A stretch of 64,000 bases of DNA from Burkholderia sp. WP9 (GTDB taxonomy: Bacteria > Pseudomonadota > Gammaproteobacteria > Burkholderiales > Burkholderiaceae). This document shows, piece by piece, positions 42,969 through 51,957 of the stretch (its first letter is position 1; every line of letters starts with the position of its first letter). The stretch spans positions 868,001 to 932,000 of the forward strand of contig NZ_FNTG01000002.1 of assembly GCF_900104795.1 (NCBI RefSeq), read 5' to 3'. The notes under the pieces are model-generated. The model had not been told where the DNA came from, did not search any database, and saw only the letters and a program-made list of their open reading frames with translations. Both the position numbers and the translations under genes were made by a program.

Positions 42969-43934
42969 ATGCATAAGATCGTTTTTCTGGACCGCACGAC
43001 CCTCGCGCCGCAGATCGTGCTGCGCGAGCCGCGCTTCGAGCATCAGTTGATCGAGCACGACCGCACTGCGCCGGATCAATTGCTCAAGCGGCTCGCCGGC
43101 GCGTCGATTGCGATCACCAACAAGGTCGCGCTGACGAGTGAAGTGCTGGAGCAATTGCCGGAGCTGAAACTCATCGCGGTGGCGGCGACCGGCACGGACT
43201 GCGTCGACAAGGCCGCCGCTCAGCGGCTCGGCATTGCAGTGAGCAATATTCGCGGCTATGCGATCAACACTGTGCCAGAGCACACGTTCGCGCTGATCCT
43301 CGCGCTGCGGCGCAATCTGGTCGCCTATCGCGACGACGTGCTCGCCGGCGAGTGGCAAAAATCCGGGCAGTTCTGTTTCTTCACGCACGCGATTCACGAT
43401 CTGGCCGGCGCGCGGCTAGGCATCATCGGCGAAGGGGTGCTTGGGCAGCGCGTGGCGGAGTTGGGCAAGGCATTCGGCATGCAGCCGATGTTCGCCGCGC
43501 ACAAAGGACGCGAAGGGCTCGGTCCGCTTTACACGCCATGGGACGAAGTGCTCGCGACCAGCGACGTCATCACCGTGCACAGCCCGCTCACGCCGCACAC
43601 GCGCAACATGCTCGCCATGCCCGAGTTTCGCGCGATGAAGCGCCGGCCGTTGATCATCAACACGGCGCGCGGCGGCCTCGTGGATGAAGCCGCGCTCGTG
43701 CAGGCGCTCGACGAAGGTCTGATCAGCGGCGCGGGCTTCGACGTGACCGCGGGCGAGCCGCCCGCCGACGATAATCCGTTGTTGCGCGCGGCCAACCGGC
43801 CGAACGTGATTCTCACGCCGCATGTGGCATGGGCGTCGGACGAGGCGCAGCAGAGCCTCGCCAATCAGTTGATGGACAACATCGAGAACTTCGTCAGCGG
43901 TGCGCCGACGAATCTGGTGAGTGGCGCGTATTGA
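42969..43934 (+). CDS. D-2-hydroxyacid dehydrogenase (hydroxypyruvate reductase/glycerate dehydrogenase type)
   Basis: A 321-residue NAD(P)H-dependent enzyme. Cofactor motif GEGVLG at 154-159; catalytic R234 (NTARGG), E263 (TAGEPP) and H285 (TPHVAW). The overall form fits hydroxypyruvate reductase/glycerate dehydrogenase. It ends the transketolase operon, so reduction of a 2-oxo acid such as hydroxypyruvate, glyoxylate or an erythrulose-derived acid is plausible. It is distinct from the GhrA-like gene at 126. Confidence 0.88.
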   Translation: MHKIVFLDRTTLAPQIVLREPRFEHQLIEHDRTAPDQLLKRLAGASIAITNKVALTSEVLEQLPELKLIAVAATGTDCVDKAAAQRLGIAVSNIRGYAINTVPEHTFALILALRRNLVAYRDDVLAGEWQKSGQFCFFTHAIHDLAGARLGIIGEGVLGQRVAELGKAFGMQPMFAAHKGREGLGPLYTPWDEVLATSDVITVHSPLTPHTRNMLAMPEFRAMKRRPLIINTARGGLVDEAALVQALDEGLISGAGFDVTAGEPPADDNPLLRAANRPNVILTPHVAWASDEAQQSLANQLMDNIENFVSGAPTNLVSGAY

Positions 43935-43972
43935 GCCACGGCCCAGCCATTGCCAAGTCACTGCCACGCCAC

Positions 43973-44005
43973 AGCCGCGCCGCCGACTCATCGCGCGGCG
44001 CGGCT
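43973..44005. terminator. Strong stem-loop between convergent genes
   Basis: AGCCGCGCCGC (43973-43983) and GCGGCGCGGCT (43995-44005) are perfect 11-bp arms with an 11-nt loop. It sits between the plus-strand stop at 43934 and the minus-strand stop at 44025. There is no T tract on either side, so it may need Rho or act as a 3' stabiliser for both messages. Confidence 0.6.
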
Positions 44006-44024
44006 AATGACATCAGACGCCGCC

Positions 44025-44804
44025 TCAACCCTGGCGGAAAATCGGCGCACCCCACGGTGCGCCGGTCGTGCCGCCATCCACGACGATCTCCGCACCCGTC
44101 ATTCCCGACGCATCGTCGGAAGCGAGGAACAGCACGGCCGCCGCGACTTCTTCCGGCGCGGCGAGGCGCGCCATCGGCACGCGCGGCGCAAGGGCCTGTT
44201 CGGTTCCGTCGAGCGTGGCGCCCGCGCGTGCGCCACGCGTCCAGATCGGCGTGCGCGTGCCGCCCGGGATCACGGTATTCACGCGAATACCGCGCTGCAC
44301 CAACTCCGACGCGAACACCTTCGCCATCCCCGTGATGCCGGCCTTGGTGGCCGAATACGCCGCCGAGCCCGGTGAGCCGAGTTCGCGCATCACCGAGCCG
44401 TTCAACACGACCGCGCCCCCCTCGCTCATCAACGGCAGTGCGGCTTGCACCGTCAGGAAGACCGCCGTCAGATTGGTGCGAAGAATGGCCTCGAACGCCG
44501 CGCCCGTGGTGCCGCCGAGCGGCGTGGGCCCGGAGATGCCGGCATTCGCGAACACGATATCCAGCGACCCGAATTTGCTCTTGATCTGTTCGAACAACGC
44601 GCCGATTTCCGCTTCGTCGTCCAGGTTGGCCTTTACGCCCAGCGCGTTTTCGCCGAGTTCGGACACGGCCTGATCCAGCTTCGCGCTATCGCGGCCGGTG
44701 ATCACCACGCGGGCGCCTTCGGCAATCAGCCGCTTCGCCGTGACGAAACCAATGCCGCTATTGCCGCCGGTCACCAACGCTGTTTTTCCGTTGAATCGCA
44801 TCAT
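44025..44804 (-). CDS. SDR family oxidoreductase (NADPH-preferring)
   Basis: A 259-residue classical SDR. Motif TGGNSGIG at 12-19, NAG at 87-89, active-site Y150-xxx-K154. R38 after the second strand (ITGRDSAK) favours NADP(H). Two adjacent ATG codons follow AAGGAGAGAG; the first (44804) is used here. It is divergent from a TetR-family gene, with a 28-bp palindrome between, a pattern typical of regulator-controlled quinone or carbonyl reductases. Confidence 0.85.
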   Translation of the reverse strand: MMRFNGKTALVTGGNSGIGFVTAKRLIAEGARVVITGRDSAKLDQAVSELGENALGVKANLDDEAEIGALFEQIKSKFGSLDIVFANAGISGPTPLGGTTGAAFEAILRTNLTAVFLTVQAALPLMSEGGAVVLNGSVMRELGSPGSAAYSATKAGITGMAKVFASELVQRGIRVNTVIPGGTRTPIWTRGARAGATLDGTEQALAPRVPMARLAAPEEVAAAVLFLASDDASGMTGAEIVVDGGTTGAPWGAPIFRQG

Positions 44805-44922
44805 CTCTCTCCTTGATTGCGCCGCCGGAGCGCCGGAAAGCCCGGTCGCGCGACGCCTGTAACAGTCGAGCGGCCAAAAAGCCGCCGCATACGGACATCC
44901 GCGAAAGACGCCCTCGCCCAAC

Positions 44923-44977
44923 AATCTGCATGTTGATCATCATGCACATTTTCAGTATTATGCTCGTCATGCAGATT
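44923..44977. promoter_or_regulatory. TetR-type operator in the SDR/TetR divergent region
   Basis: AATCTGCATG (44923-44932) and CATGCACATT (44941-44950) form a near-perfect inverted repeat (one mismatch) around an 8-nt spacer. A third half-site, CATGCAGATT, lies at 44968-44977, 20 bp before the TetR start, and pairs perfectly with the first. Autoregulation and control of the SDR are likely. Confidence 0.7.
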
Positions 44978-44996
44978 GTCAAGAGGGGTGACGGAG

Positions 44997-45584
44997 ATGG
45001 GCTACTCGCAGGCGCAAAAAGCAGAAAGCCGGCAGCGTGTGCTGGAAACAGCCGCACGGCAGATCCGGGAAGACGGGATCGAGGCGCTCGGGGTGGCGGA
45101 CTGCATGCGGCGCGCGGGGCTCACCCATGGCGCGTTCTACGGCCACTTCGAGTCGCGTGACGCGCTGATCGTCGAGGCGCTGGAATATGCGGTCGCACAG
45201 AGCGAGAAACGGATCGCCGCTACACTCGCGGCGGCGAACGGCAACGGGTCCGCAAAGAAAGAACCGCTGCAGACGATCGCCGAGATGTTCCTCAGTGAGA
45301 AGCACATCAGGAATCCGGGTAACGGCTGCGCGCTGTGCGCGCTTGCCGGCGAAGCACGGCATGCGGCACCGGAAGTTCGCGAGAGTCTTACGCAATACGT
45401 GCACAAGCTGGCAGCACGCATCGCGCAGACGTTGGCGGGCCATAGCGAGAGCCTCGCGCTCGGCATTGTCGCGACCATCGTCGGCGCGGTGACGCTCGCG
45501 CGTGCCGTCGACGACCCCGAACTCGCGAGATCGATTCTCGCCGGCTCGCTCGATCTGATCGTCGCGCAAGGCGGGGAGGCTTAG
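44997..45584 (+). CDS. TetR family transcriptional regulator
   Basis: A 195-residue TetR regulator. The HTH is in QRVLETAARQIREDGIEALGVADCMRRAGLTHGAFYGHFESRDAL, and the NemR-like C-terminal domain contains CALCALAGEARHA, whose two nearby Cys could sense electrophiles as in NemR/AcuR-type repressors. ATG 44997 follows AGAGGGGTGACGGAG. It probably represses the divergent SDR gene, with a reactive carbonyl or quinone as inducer (inferred). Confidence 0.8.
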   Translation: MGYSQAQKAESRQRVLETAARQIREDGIEALGVADCMRRAGLTHGAFYGHFESRDALIVEALEYAVAQSEKRIAATLAAANGNGSAKKEPLQTIAEMFLSEKHIRNPGNGCALCALAGEARHAAPEVRESLTQYVHKLAARIAQTLAGHSESLALGIVATIVGAVTLARAVDDPELARSILAGSLDLIVAQGGEA

Positions 45585-45764
45585 TCGAGCACCTTGGCGG
45601 CTCCGGCCAGCACGCGCCACGCCGAAGCCGCTTTCTCAACGCATGGGCGTGCTTATGCGCTGGCGTTCGATGTTTAGCTGAAACAGTCAGTTCGCACAGC
45701 GCGGGGTCGTTGCTAGGATGGTCGATTGGCCTTCCCTTCAGACTCGACTCAAGGACTATGAATC

Positions 45765-46769
45765 ATGGCGCTGCTCAACAGACGGGCTTTCATTCGCGTC
45801 GCGCTGGCTTCCTCGCTTACCACGCTCGCGGCGCGCGGCTACGCGCAAACATCGGCCACGAATGGCGAGCCGGTCGCGCTGCGGATCGGCTATCAGAAGT
45901 CGTCGACGTTGATCACGCTGCTCAAGGCGCGTGGGTCGCTCGACAAAGCGCTTGCGCCGTTGGGGGTGCGCGTTTCCTGGAATGAGTTTTCGAGCGGCCT
46001 GCCCTTGACCGAAGCACTCAATGTCGAGGCCGTCGATTTCAGCGCGGACGTTGCCGACACGGTCCCGATCTTCGCTCAAGCCGCGCATGCGCGCTTCGTC
46101 TATGTAGCGCAGGAAGCGCCTTCACCGGCGGCCCAGGCGATCATCGTCAAACAGGACAGCGCGCTGCGCACGCTCGCCGATCTCAAGGGCAAGCGCATTG
46201 CCGTGACCAAAGCCGCCGGCAGCCACTACCTGTTGCTTGCGGCGCTTATCAAGGCGGGCCTCGCGCCCGCCGATGTTCGAATCAGCTACCTCACGCCGGC
46301 CGACGGCCGCGCGGCCTTCGAGCGCGGCAGCGTCGATGCGTGGGTCACGTGGGATCCGTACGTGGCATCCGTCGACCGCGACGCCGGCGTACGCATTCTC
46401 GCGGACGGCAAGGGACTCGCGTCGTACCAGCGCTACTACCTCGCGTCGAACCGGTTCGCGGCGGCCCATCCCGAAGTCATCCAGATCGTATTCGATCAGT
46501 TGACCCAGGCAGGCGATTGGCTGCGCGCACATCCTCAGGAAGCAGCGCAAACACTCGCGCCGATCTGGGGGCTCGACGCCGCCACGATCGAACGCGCGAA
46601 TGGCCGCCGCAGTTATCTGGTGCGCCCCGTTCTTGCACAGAATTTCGGTGAGCAGCAAAAGATCGCGGATACGTTCTTCCAGGCCGGCTTGTTGCCCGCC
46701 AAAGTCGAGACCGCACAGGCGCAACGTTGGGACTTCGGCGCGAAACGCGGAGAGCCGGCGGGCAGTTGA
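45765..46769 (+). CDS. Aliphatic sulfonate-type ABC transporter binding protein (SsuA-like), orphan
   Basis: A 334-residue periplasmic binding protein with a Tat-like signal (MALLNRRAFIRVALASSLTTLAARGYAQ). The domain is SsuA/NMT1: LRIGYQKSSTLITLLKARGSLDKAL, VDFSADVADTVPIFAQAAHARFVYVAQEAPSPAAQAIIV, and a ligand region with GRAAFERGSVDAWVTWDPYV. It normally works with SsuB and SsuC, but no permease or ATPase is adjacent. It may therefore be a paralogue serving a system encoded elsewhere. Confidence 0.82.
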   Translation: MALLNRRAFIRVALASSLTTLAARGYAQTSATNGEPVALRIGYQKSSTLITLLKARGSLDKALAPLGVRVSWNEFSSGLPLTEALNVEAVDFSADVADTVPIFAQAAHARFVYVAQEAPSPAAQAIIVKQDSALRTLADLKGKRIAVTKAAGSHYLLLAALIKAGLAPADVRISYLTPADGRAAFERGSVDAWVTWDPYVASVDRDAGVRILADGKGLASYQRYYLASNRFAAAHPEVIQIVFDQLTQAGDWLRAHPQEAAQTLAPIWGLDAATIERANGRRSYLVRPVLAQNFGEQQKIADTFFQAGLLPAKVETAQAQRWDFGAKRGEPAGS

Positions 46770-46928
46770 TGAACCAGTTGATGGCCCAACTGACGGGGGG
46801 TGTCAAAACAGTGTCAATACGTGTGGAGAAAACCGAATAAATCGCATTGCAAAACGCCCGCGCAGAATGTTTTTTGGCGGTCGATTATCATGGTTCGATC
46901 ATCTCACTCGAACGACTCGGTGTTGGAT

Positions 46929-47591
46929 ATGACGAATACAGGCAAGGCGTTGATAATCGCGCTGGTTCTGGTGGACGTGGGATTCATCTCTTACCAGCTT
47001 CTCCCTAAAGGCAATCACTCCGAAGCCGCGCCAGACACGGTGACGGCCAATTCGGTCACGGCGTCGGCAGCCGGTTCGCGAGTGGACGGCACGCACGTGA
47101 GCGCGGGCAATGTGGTGTCCACTTCGCCATCTGCGAATAGCACGGGCGAGATCACGGCCGCGCCGCAGCCAATCAAACCGGCTCCCATCGCCAATGACGC
47201 GCAAGCGCGGCCGCAAACATCGCGGCATAAACAGCCAGGCCGCGCGTTGGCACCGGCGGATGCGCGCGAGTCCGTCGCCGCGAAAGCAGATACCGCGCAG
47301 CCGGTTGCCCATGCGCGCGCCGATCTGACCCGGCACGGCTCGAATGCCGTCGCGGCGGCCATGACGGAGCAGCTTGTCAAGGAATCGTCCAAACCCGACC
47401 CGTCGTTGCCGATGCCGCCGCAAACGCAGACGCAGACGCAAACGCAGACTCAATCCGCGCCGGTCGGCCAGGATCACCACGGCTCGAACCCCGTCGGCGC
47501 CGCGATGACGCAGGCACTGGTGCGGGAATCCGCCCGGGTCAATCCAGCTTCTTCGCAAACGCCGTCGACAACACCGAGTGGTACGCAGTAA
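46929..47591 (+). CDS. Hypothetical membrane-anchored protein with duplicated HGSN repeat
   Basis: About 220 residues from ATG 46929; ATG 46890 is an alternative. A single N-terminal membrane segment (ALIIALVLVDVGFISYQLL) is followed by a long low-complexity Ala/Pro/Thr-rich periplasmic stretch. Two copies of a 27-residue repeat occur: HGSNAVAAAMTEQLVKESSK and HGSNPVGAAMTQALVRESAR. A Gln-Thr dipeptide run (coded by alternating ACGCAR hexamers near 47420-47455) separates them. I do not recognise a family. The hexamer run could vary in length between strains. Confidence 0.65.
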   Translation: MTNTGKALIIALVLVDVGFISYQLLPKGNHSEAAPDTVTANSVTASAAGSRVDGTHVSAGNVVSTSPSANSTGEITAAPQPIKPAPIANDAQARPQTSRHKQPGRALAPADARESVAAKADTAQPVAHARADLTRHGSNAVAAAMTEQLVKESSKPDPSLPMPPQTQTQTQTQTQSAPVGQDHHGSNPVGAAMTQALVRESARVNPASSQTPSTTPSGTQ

Positions 47592-47655
47592 GACTGCAGT
47601 CCGAAACACTTTTGACGCTCGCGTGCCTCCACGCGGCGTCCCCGGCTGCCACGGC

Positions 47656-48525
47656 TCAATGCGCCAGAAAGTCCACCACCATGCGGTTGAATTTTTCCGC
47701 ATGCTCCCACTGCGCCCAGTGGCCGCAGCGGCTGAAAATATGCATTTCGGCGTTCTGCATGCCGGCAACCAGACGCAAACCCACATCCATCGGCACGAAA
47801 CGATCGTCGCGCCCCCAGATCACGAGCGTCGGCGCCGCAATCTCGCCAAGACGCGGTCCGAAGTCGTTGAACTGCTTCGGATTGGCCGCGAGACTCTTCA
47901 CAAAGTTTTCCAGATGATCGCGGCGCGCCAGCATATTGTCGAGCCGCGCCTGCATGAGATCGTCGGTCAACGCTTTGGTGTCGAACACGAAGACGTTCAT
48001 CATCCGTTTCAGGTTTTCGATCGTCGGTTCGCGATAGAGGCCTTGCAGCAGCTTGATGCCTTCCGTCGGCATCGGCACGAACTGACTGGGGCCACCGGTT
48101 CCGCCACCCATCAACACCAGTTTGCCGACACGCTGTGGATTGGCGAGCGCGAACGCGACGGCGCTATGGCCGCCCATCGAATTACCAATGATGTGCGCGC
48201 GTTCAATGTCGAGCGAATCGAGCAAACCCTTCAGCGAACACGCGTTGAGTTCGGAGCGCGAGCCGTCGCACACAACCGGGTCGCTTTTGCTCCAGCCCAG
48301 GCAGTCCATCAGGATGACCCGATAACCCGCGGCGACGAGCGGTTCGACATTCCGGTTGAAGTTCGCCCAGCCGCTCGCACCCGGGCCCGAGCCATGCAGC
48401 ATCACCACCGTTTCGGCGCCCTGCCCGACGTCGTTGTAGTGCAACTGCACTTCCCGCTCGCCTTCCTTGATACGCACGAATTGGCTGGTCGATGCTTCGG
48501 TGATTGCCGATACATTCGAGGTCAT
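47656..48525 (-). CDS. mhpC: 2-Hydroxy-6-oxonona-2,4-dienedioate hydrolase
   Basis: A 289-residue alpha/beta hydrolase (E. coli MhpC is 288). It hydrolyses the ring-fission product of 2,3-dihydroxyphenylpropionate to 2-hydroxypentadienoate and succinate. The catalytic Ser is S116 (GNSMGG), the Asp lies in [11 protein letters not shown] and the His in [28 protein letters not shown] is the oxyanion region. ATG 48525 follows AAGGAAAGCAAC. It is the last gene of the minus-strand operon, after mhpT, unlike in E. coli, where mhpC follows mhpB. Confidence 0.93.
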   Translation of the reverse strand: MTSNVSAITEASTSQFVRIKEGEREVQLHYNDVGQGAETVVMLHGSGPGASGWANFNRNVEPLVAAGYRVILMDCLGWSKSDPVVCDGSRSELNACSLKGLLDSLDIERAHIIGNSMGGHSAVAFALANPQRVGKLVLMGGGTGGPSQFVPMPTEGIKLLQGLYREPTIENLKRMMNVFVFDTKALTDDLMQARLDNMLARRDHLENFVKSLAANPKQFNDFGPRLGEIAAPTLVIWGRDDRFVPMDVGLRLVAGMQNAEMHIFSRCGHWAQWEHAEKFNRMVVDFLAH

Positions 48526-48618
48526 GTTGCTTTCCTTGATCTGATGAGAGTTGATTGACCGCGCACGTCGCACAGTCGTGCGCGGATAGCATTGGCGGCG
48601 CTATTGAAGCGATGAACG

Positions 48619-49863
48619 TTATTGCGCGGTAGCCGGCGCATAAACCGGCGCGGACTTGCCGACGACGAGCCAAGCCGCGACCGCCGCAACGGCGATCAGC
48701 GGAATGCTCGCGCTGAGCAACACGGAGGCGCTCTGTCCGATCGCGAGCAGTTGCCCGGCGATCAAAGGCCCGAGAATCGAGCCCATGCGCCCCACCGCGA
48801 CCGCGGCGCCCACGCCGGTGCCGCGCACTTGTGTCGGATAGATGCTGCTCGCGAGCGCATACAACACCGACTGTCCTCCGACCAGAAACAGGCCGGCGAG
48901 CAGGCCGCCGCACGCCATCGATACGCTGCCGCTTGCCGCCACGAGCGCGGCCAGCGCCGCGGCGATGCCGAGATACATGCCGGTCACGGTGCGGCGCTTG
49001 CCGATGCGATCCATCAGGCTTGCGATCACGATGGCCCCAATGCCGCCGCCGATGTTGAACATCATCTGCACGACGCTCGATTGCACGCGCGAGAGTCCGC
49101 GGCTCAGCACGAGCGACGGCAGCCAGTTGATCAGGAAGTACAGCACGATCAACGTGCCCAGGTAGCTGATCCACAATGCGACTGTCGTGCCGGCCCGCCC
49201 TTCCTTCCACAATGCCTGCGCGATGCCGGACGGTGCCTCGCCCACTCCACGCGCGCCGGCCACGCCCGAGCGCGCGGCGACGAAATGCGCCGACTCGCGC
49301 ATGAAGATCGCCAGCAACGGCAACACGAGCAGCGGCCCAACCCCGCCGACATAGAAGATATGCCGCCAGCTCTCATCGCCCGGACTCACGATGCCGATCA
49401 CCGCCGCGAGCGCCGCACCGAACGGCATGCCGCAATACATCGCGCCGACTGCGGTGTTGCGTTGATCCGGCGACGCCGCTTCGGCGCACAACGCGATCAG
49501 GTTTGGCATCGCGGCGCCAAGCCCGAGCCCGGTGAGAAAGCGCGCGGCCAACAGGCTGTTCAAGTCCCACACCTGCGTAGTGGCAATCGAAAACAGGCCG
49601 AACAGCGCGACCGACAGCATCAGCACGCGCTTGCGGCCGAGCTTGTCGGCGAGCCTTCCGCCGATCGCCGTGCCGGGCAGCAGGCCGAGCGCGCCGATGC
49701 TGAATGCCCAGCCCATCTGCGCGACCGCGAGATGAAACTCGCGAGCCATGCGTGGCGCCGCGACGCCGGTCGATTGCAGATCCAGCCCTTCCAGCAATGC
49801 GACGATCAGGCATAAGCCGATCGTGACGGCGCCGGTGGCGCGAGGGTTGTTTGATCGCTGCAT
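48619..49863 (-). CDS. mhpT: 3-(3-Hydroxyphenyl)propionate:H+ symporter
   Basis: A 414-residue, 12-TM AAHS-family carrier. The N-terminal VTIGLCLIVALLEGLDLQSTGVAAPRMAREF is the family TM1 (here EGLD where many have DGFD), and GGRLADKLGRKRVLMLSVALFG is the loop 2-3 motif. ATG 49863 was chosen over an upstream in-frame ATG at 49890. It imports the pathway substrate and lies between mhpE and mhpC in the same transcript. Confidence 0.92.
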   Translation of the reverse strand: MQRSNNPRATGAVTIGLCLIVALLEGLDLQSTGVAAPRMAREFHLAVAQMGWAFSIGALGLLPGTAIGGRLADKLGRKRVLMLSVALFGLFSIATTQVWDLNSLLAARFLTGLGLGAAMPNLIALCAEAASPDQRNTAVGAMYCGMPFGAALAAVIGIVSPGDESWRHIFYVGGVGPLLVLPLLAIFMRESAHFVAARSGVAGARGVGEAPSGIAQALWKEGRAGTTVALWISYLGTLIVLYFLINWLPSLVLSRGLSRVQSSVVQMMFNIGGGIGAIVIASLMDRIGKRRTVTGMYLGIAAALAALVAASGSVSMACGGLLAGLFLVGGQSVLYALASSIYPTQVRGTGVGAAVAVGRMGSILGPLIAGQLLAIGQSASVLLSASIPLIAVAAVAAWLVVGKSAPVYAPATAQ

Positions 49864-49961
49864 GAAAAGTCTCCAATGTGTTTTCAGCATCGCTCTTGGC
49901 GGCGATAACGCTGGGTTGAGGTCGGCGGCGCAGGCGGCCGCCATGCTTCCAGACAAATGCG

Positions 49962-50978
49962 CTAGACGCCGGCCGCGCGCTTCAGGTCCAGCGCCACGTC
50001 GACGATCATGTCTTCCTGGCCGCCGACCATGCGCCGCTTGCCCAGTTCGACCAGAATGTCGACGGCTTTCAGGCCGTACTTCTTCGCGGCCACTTCGGAG
50101 TGCCGCAGAAAGCTCGAATACACGCCCGCGTAACCGAGCGCCAGGGTTTCCCGGTCCACGCGCACCGGACGGTCCTGCAACGGCCGCACGATATCGTCGG
50201 CGGCATCCATCAACGTGTAGAGATCGGTGCCGTGGTGCCAGCCGGCGCGTTCGGCCGCGGCAATGAACACCTCCAGCGGCGCGTTGCCCGCTCCCGCCCC
50301 CATGCCCGCCAGACTCGCATCGATGCGGTCGCAACCTTCTTCCACTGCGACCAGCGAGTTCGCGACGCCGAGGCTCAGGTTGTGGTGCGCGTGCATGCCG
50401 GTCTTCGTCTCCGGCTTGAGCACGGCCTTCAATGCGCGAAAGCGCGCGCGCACGTCGTTCATGTTCATCGCGCCGCCGGAGTCGACAACGTAGATGCATG
50501 TCGCACCGTACTGCTCCATCTTCTTCGCTTCGACGGCGAGGTTTTCCGGCGTGGTCATGTGGCTCATCATCAGGAAGCCAACCGTGTCCATGCCGAGTTC
50601 GCGCGCGTATTCGATGTGCTGCTTCGAGATGTCCGCCTCGGTGCAGTGCGTGGCGACCCGCACGATGCGCGCGCCGGCCTGGTACGCCGCCTTCAGATCG
50701 TGAATCGTGCCGATGCCGGGCAACAGCAGCGTCGCGATCTGCGCGTGTCCGACCACGTCCGCCACCGCTTCGATCCATTCGAGATCGCTATGCGCGCCGA
50801 AGCCGTAGTTGAAACTCGATCCTTGCAAGCCGTCGCCATGCGCGACCTCGATGCTGTCCACTTTCGCCTTGTCGAGCGCGCGGGCAATCTGCTGCACGTT
50901 GTCGATCGAATACTGATGACGGATCGCGTGGCTGCCGTCGCGCAGCGTCACGTCGGAGATATAGAGTTTTCTGTCCAT
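49962..50978 (-). CDS. mhpE: 4-Hydroxy-2-oxovalerate aldolase
   Basis: A 338-residue HMGL-like class II aldolase, Mn-dependent. It cleaves 4-hydroxy-2-oxovalerate to pyruvate and acetaldehyde, which it channels to MhpF. Active-site R13-D14 lie in TLRDGSHA, and the metal-site His pair is in [14 protein letters not shown]. The adjacent mhpF starts 14 bp upstream in the transcript, in keeping with the MhpE-MhpF complex. Confidence 0.95.
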   Translation of the reverse strand: MDRKLYISDVTLRDGSHAIRHQYSIDNVQQIARALDKAKVDSIEVAHGDGLQGSSFNYGFGAHSDLEWIEAVADVVGHAQIATLLLPGIGTIHDLKAAYQAGARIVRVATHCTEADISKQHIEYARELGMDTVGFLMMSHMTTPENLAVEAKKMEQYGATCIYVVDSGGAMNMNDVRARFRALKAVLKPETKTGMHAHHNLSLGVANSLVAVEEGCDRIDASLAGMGAGAGNAPLEVFIAAAERAGWHHGTDLYTLMDAADDIVRPLQDRPVRVDRETLALGYAGVYSSFLRHSEVAAKKYGLKAVDILVELGKRRMVGGQEDMIVDVALDLKRAAGV

Positions 50979-50991
50979 GAGATGCGTCTCC

Positions 50992-51933
50992 TTATGCCTG
51001 AACCAGGGATTGCGCCATGCGCTCAGCGGTCGCGAGCGCAGCCGAGGTCATGATGTCGAGATTGCCCGCATACGCCGGCAGATAATGTGCGGCGCCTTCC
51101 ACCTCGATGAACACCGAAGTCTTCAATCCGCTGAAACGGCCGAGGCCCGGAATGTTCAACGGCGCGTCCACGGCGATCTCGTCGAACTGCACCTTCTGCT
51201 TCAGGCGGTAGCCCGGCACATAGGCATTCACGGCAGCGGCCATGGCTTCGATCGAGGCTTCCACTTGTGCGCGGTCGGCGAGATCGGACAGCACATAGAC
51301 CGTATCGCGCATCATCACAGGCGGCTCGGCCGGATTGAGCACGATGATCGCTTTGCCTTTGGCGGCGCCGCCCACCGCTTCGATCGCCTTCGCGGTGGTT
51401 TCGGTGAACTCGTCGATATTCGCGCGCGTGCCTGGGCCGGCCGACTTGCTGCTGATCGACGCGACGATTTCCGCGTAGTGCACCTTCGCCACGCGCGAAA
51501 CCGCGGCCACCATCGGAATCGTGGCCTGACCGCCGCACGTCACCATGTTGACGTTGCGGCTGTCGAGATGCGCGTCGAGATTCACCACCGGCACGCAGTA
51601 CGGACCGATCGCGGCCGGCGTCAGGTCGATCAGGCGGATGCCCGGTTTCAGCGCGCGCAGGTACGCGTCGTTCTTCACATGCGCGCCAGCCGAGGTGGCG
51701 TCGAACACGAAGTCGATGTCGTTGAACACAGGAAGGCGCGTCAGTCCTTCCACGCCTTCATGCGTGGTCGCGACGCCCAGCCGCGCTGCGCGCGCGAGAC
51801 CGTCGGATGCCGCGTCGATGCCGACCATCGCCGCCATTTCCAGATGCTCGCTGTGCCGCATGATCTTGATCATCAGATCGGTGCCGATGTTGCCAGAGCC
51901 GATGATCGCGGCCTTGAGTTTTTCGCTTGCCAT
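50992..51933 (-). CDS. mhpF: Acetaldehyde dehydrogenase (acylating)
   Basis: A 313-residue CoA-acylating dehydrogenase that converts acetaldehyde to acetyl-CoA with NAD+. The cofactor motif is GSGNIGTDL from residue 12, and the nucleophile is C133 in [13 protein letters not shown] 51933 follows GAGGACTGAC; a codon 12 bp upstream is possible. It forms the channelling complex with MhpE. Confidence 0.95.
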   Translation of the reverse strand: MASEKLKAAIIGSGNIGTDLMIKIMRHSEHLEMAAMVGIDAASDGLARAARLGVATTHEGVEGLTRLPVFNDIDFVFDATSAGAHVKNDAYLRALKPGIRLIDLTPAAIGPYCVPVVNLDAHLDSRNVNMVTCGGQATIPMVAAVSRVAKVHYAEIVASISSKSAGPGTRANIDEFTETTAKAIEAVGGAAKGKAIIVLNPAEPPVMMRDTVYVLSDLADRAQVEASIEAMAAAVNAYVPGYRLKQKVQFDEIAVDAPLNIPGLGRFSGLKTSVFIEVEGAAHYLPAYAGNLDIMTSAALATAERMAQSLVQA

Positions 51934-51957
51934 GTCAGTCCTCAATCGGGTGATTGC

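Noticed and set aside
47420..47455. ACGCAR hexamer run as a possible frameshift site
   Set aside because: The period is 6 bp, so copy changes keep the reading frame and only alter Gln-Thr length.
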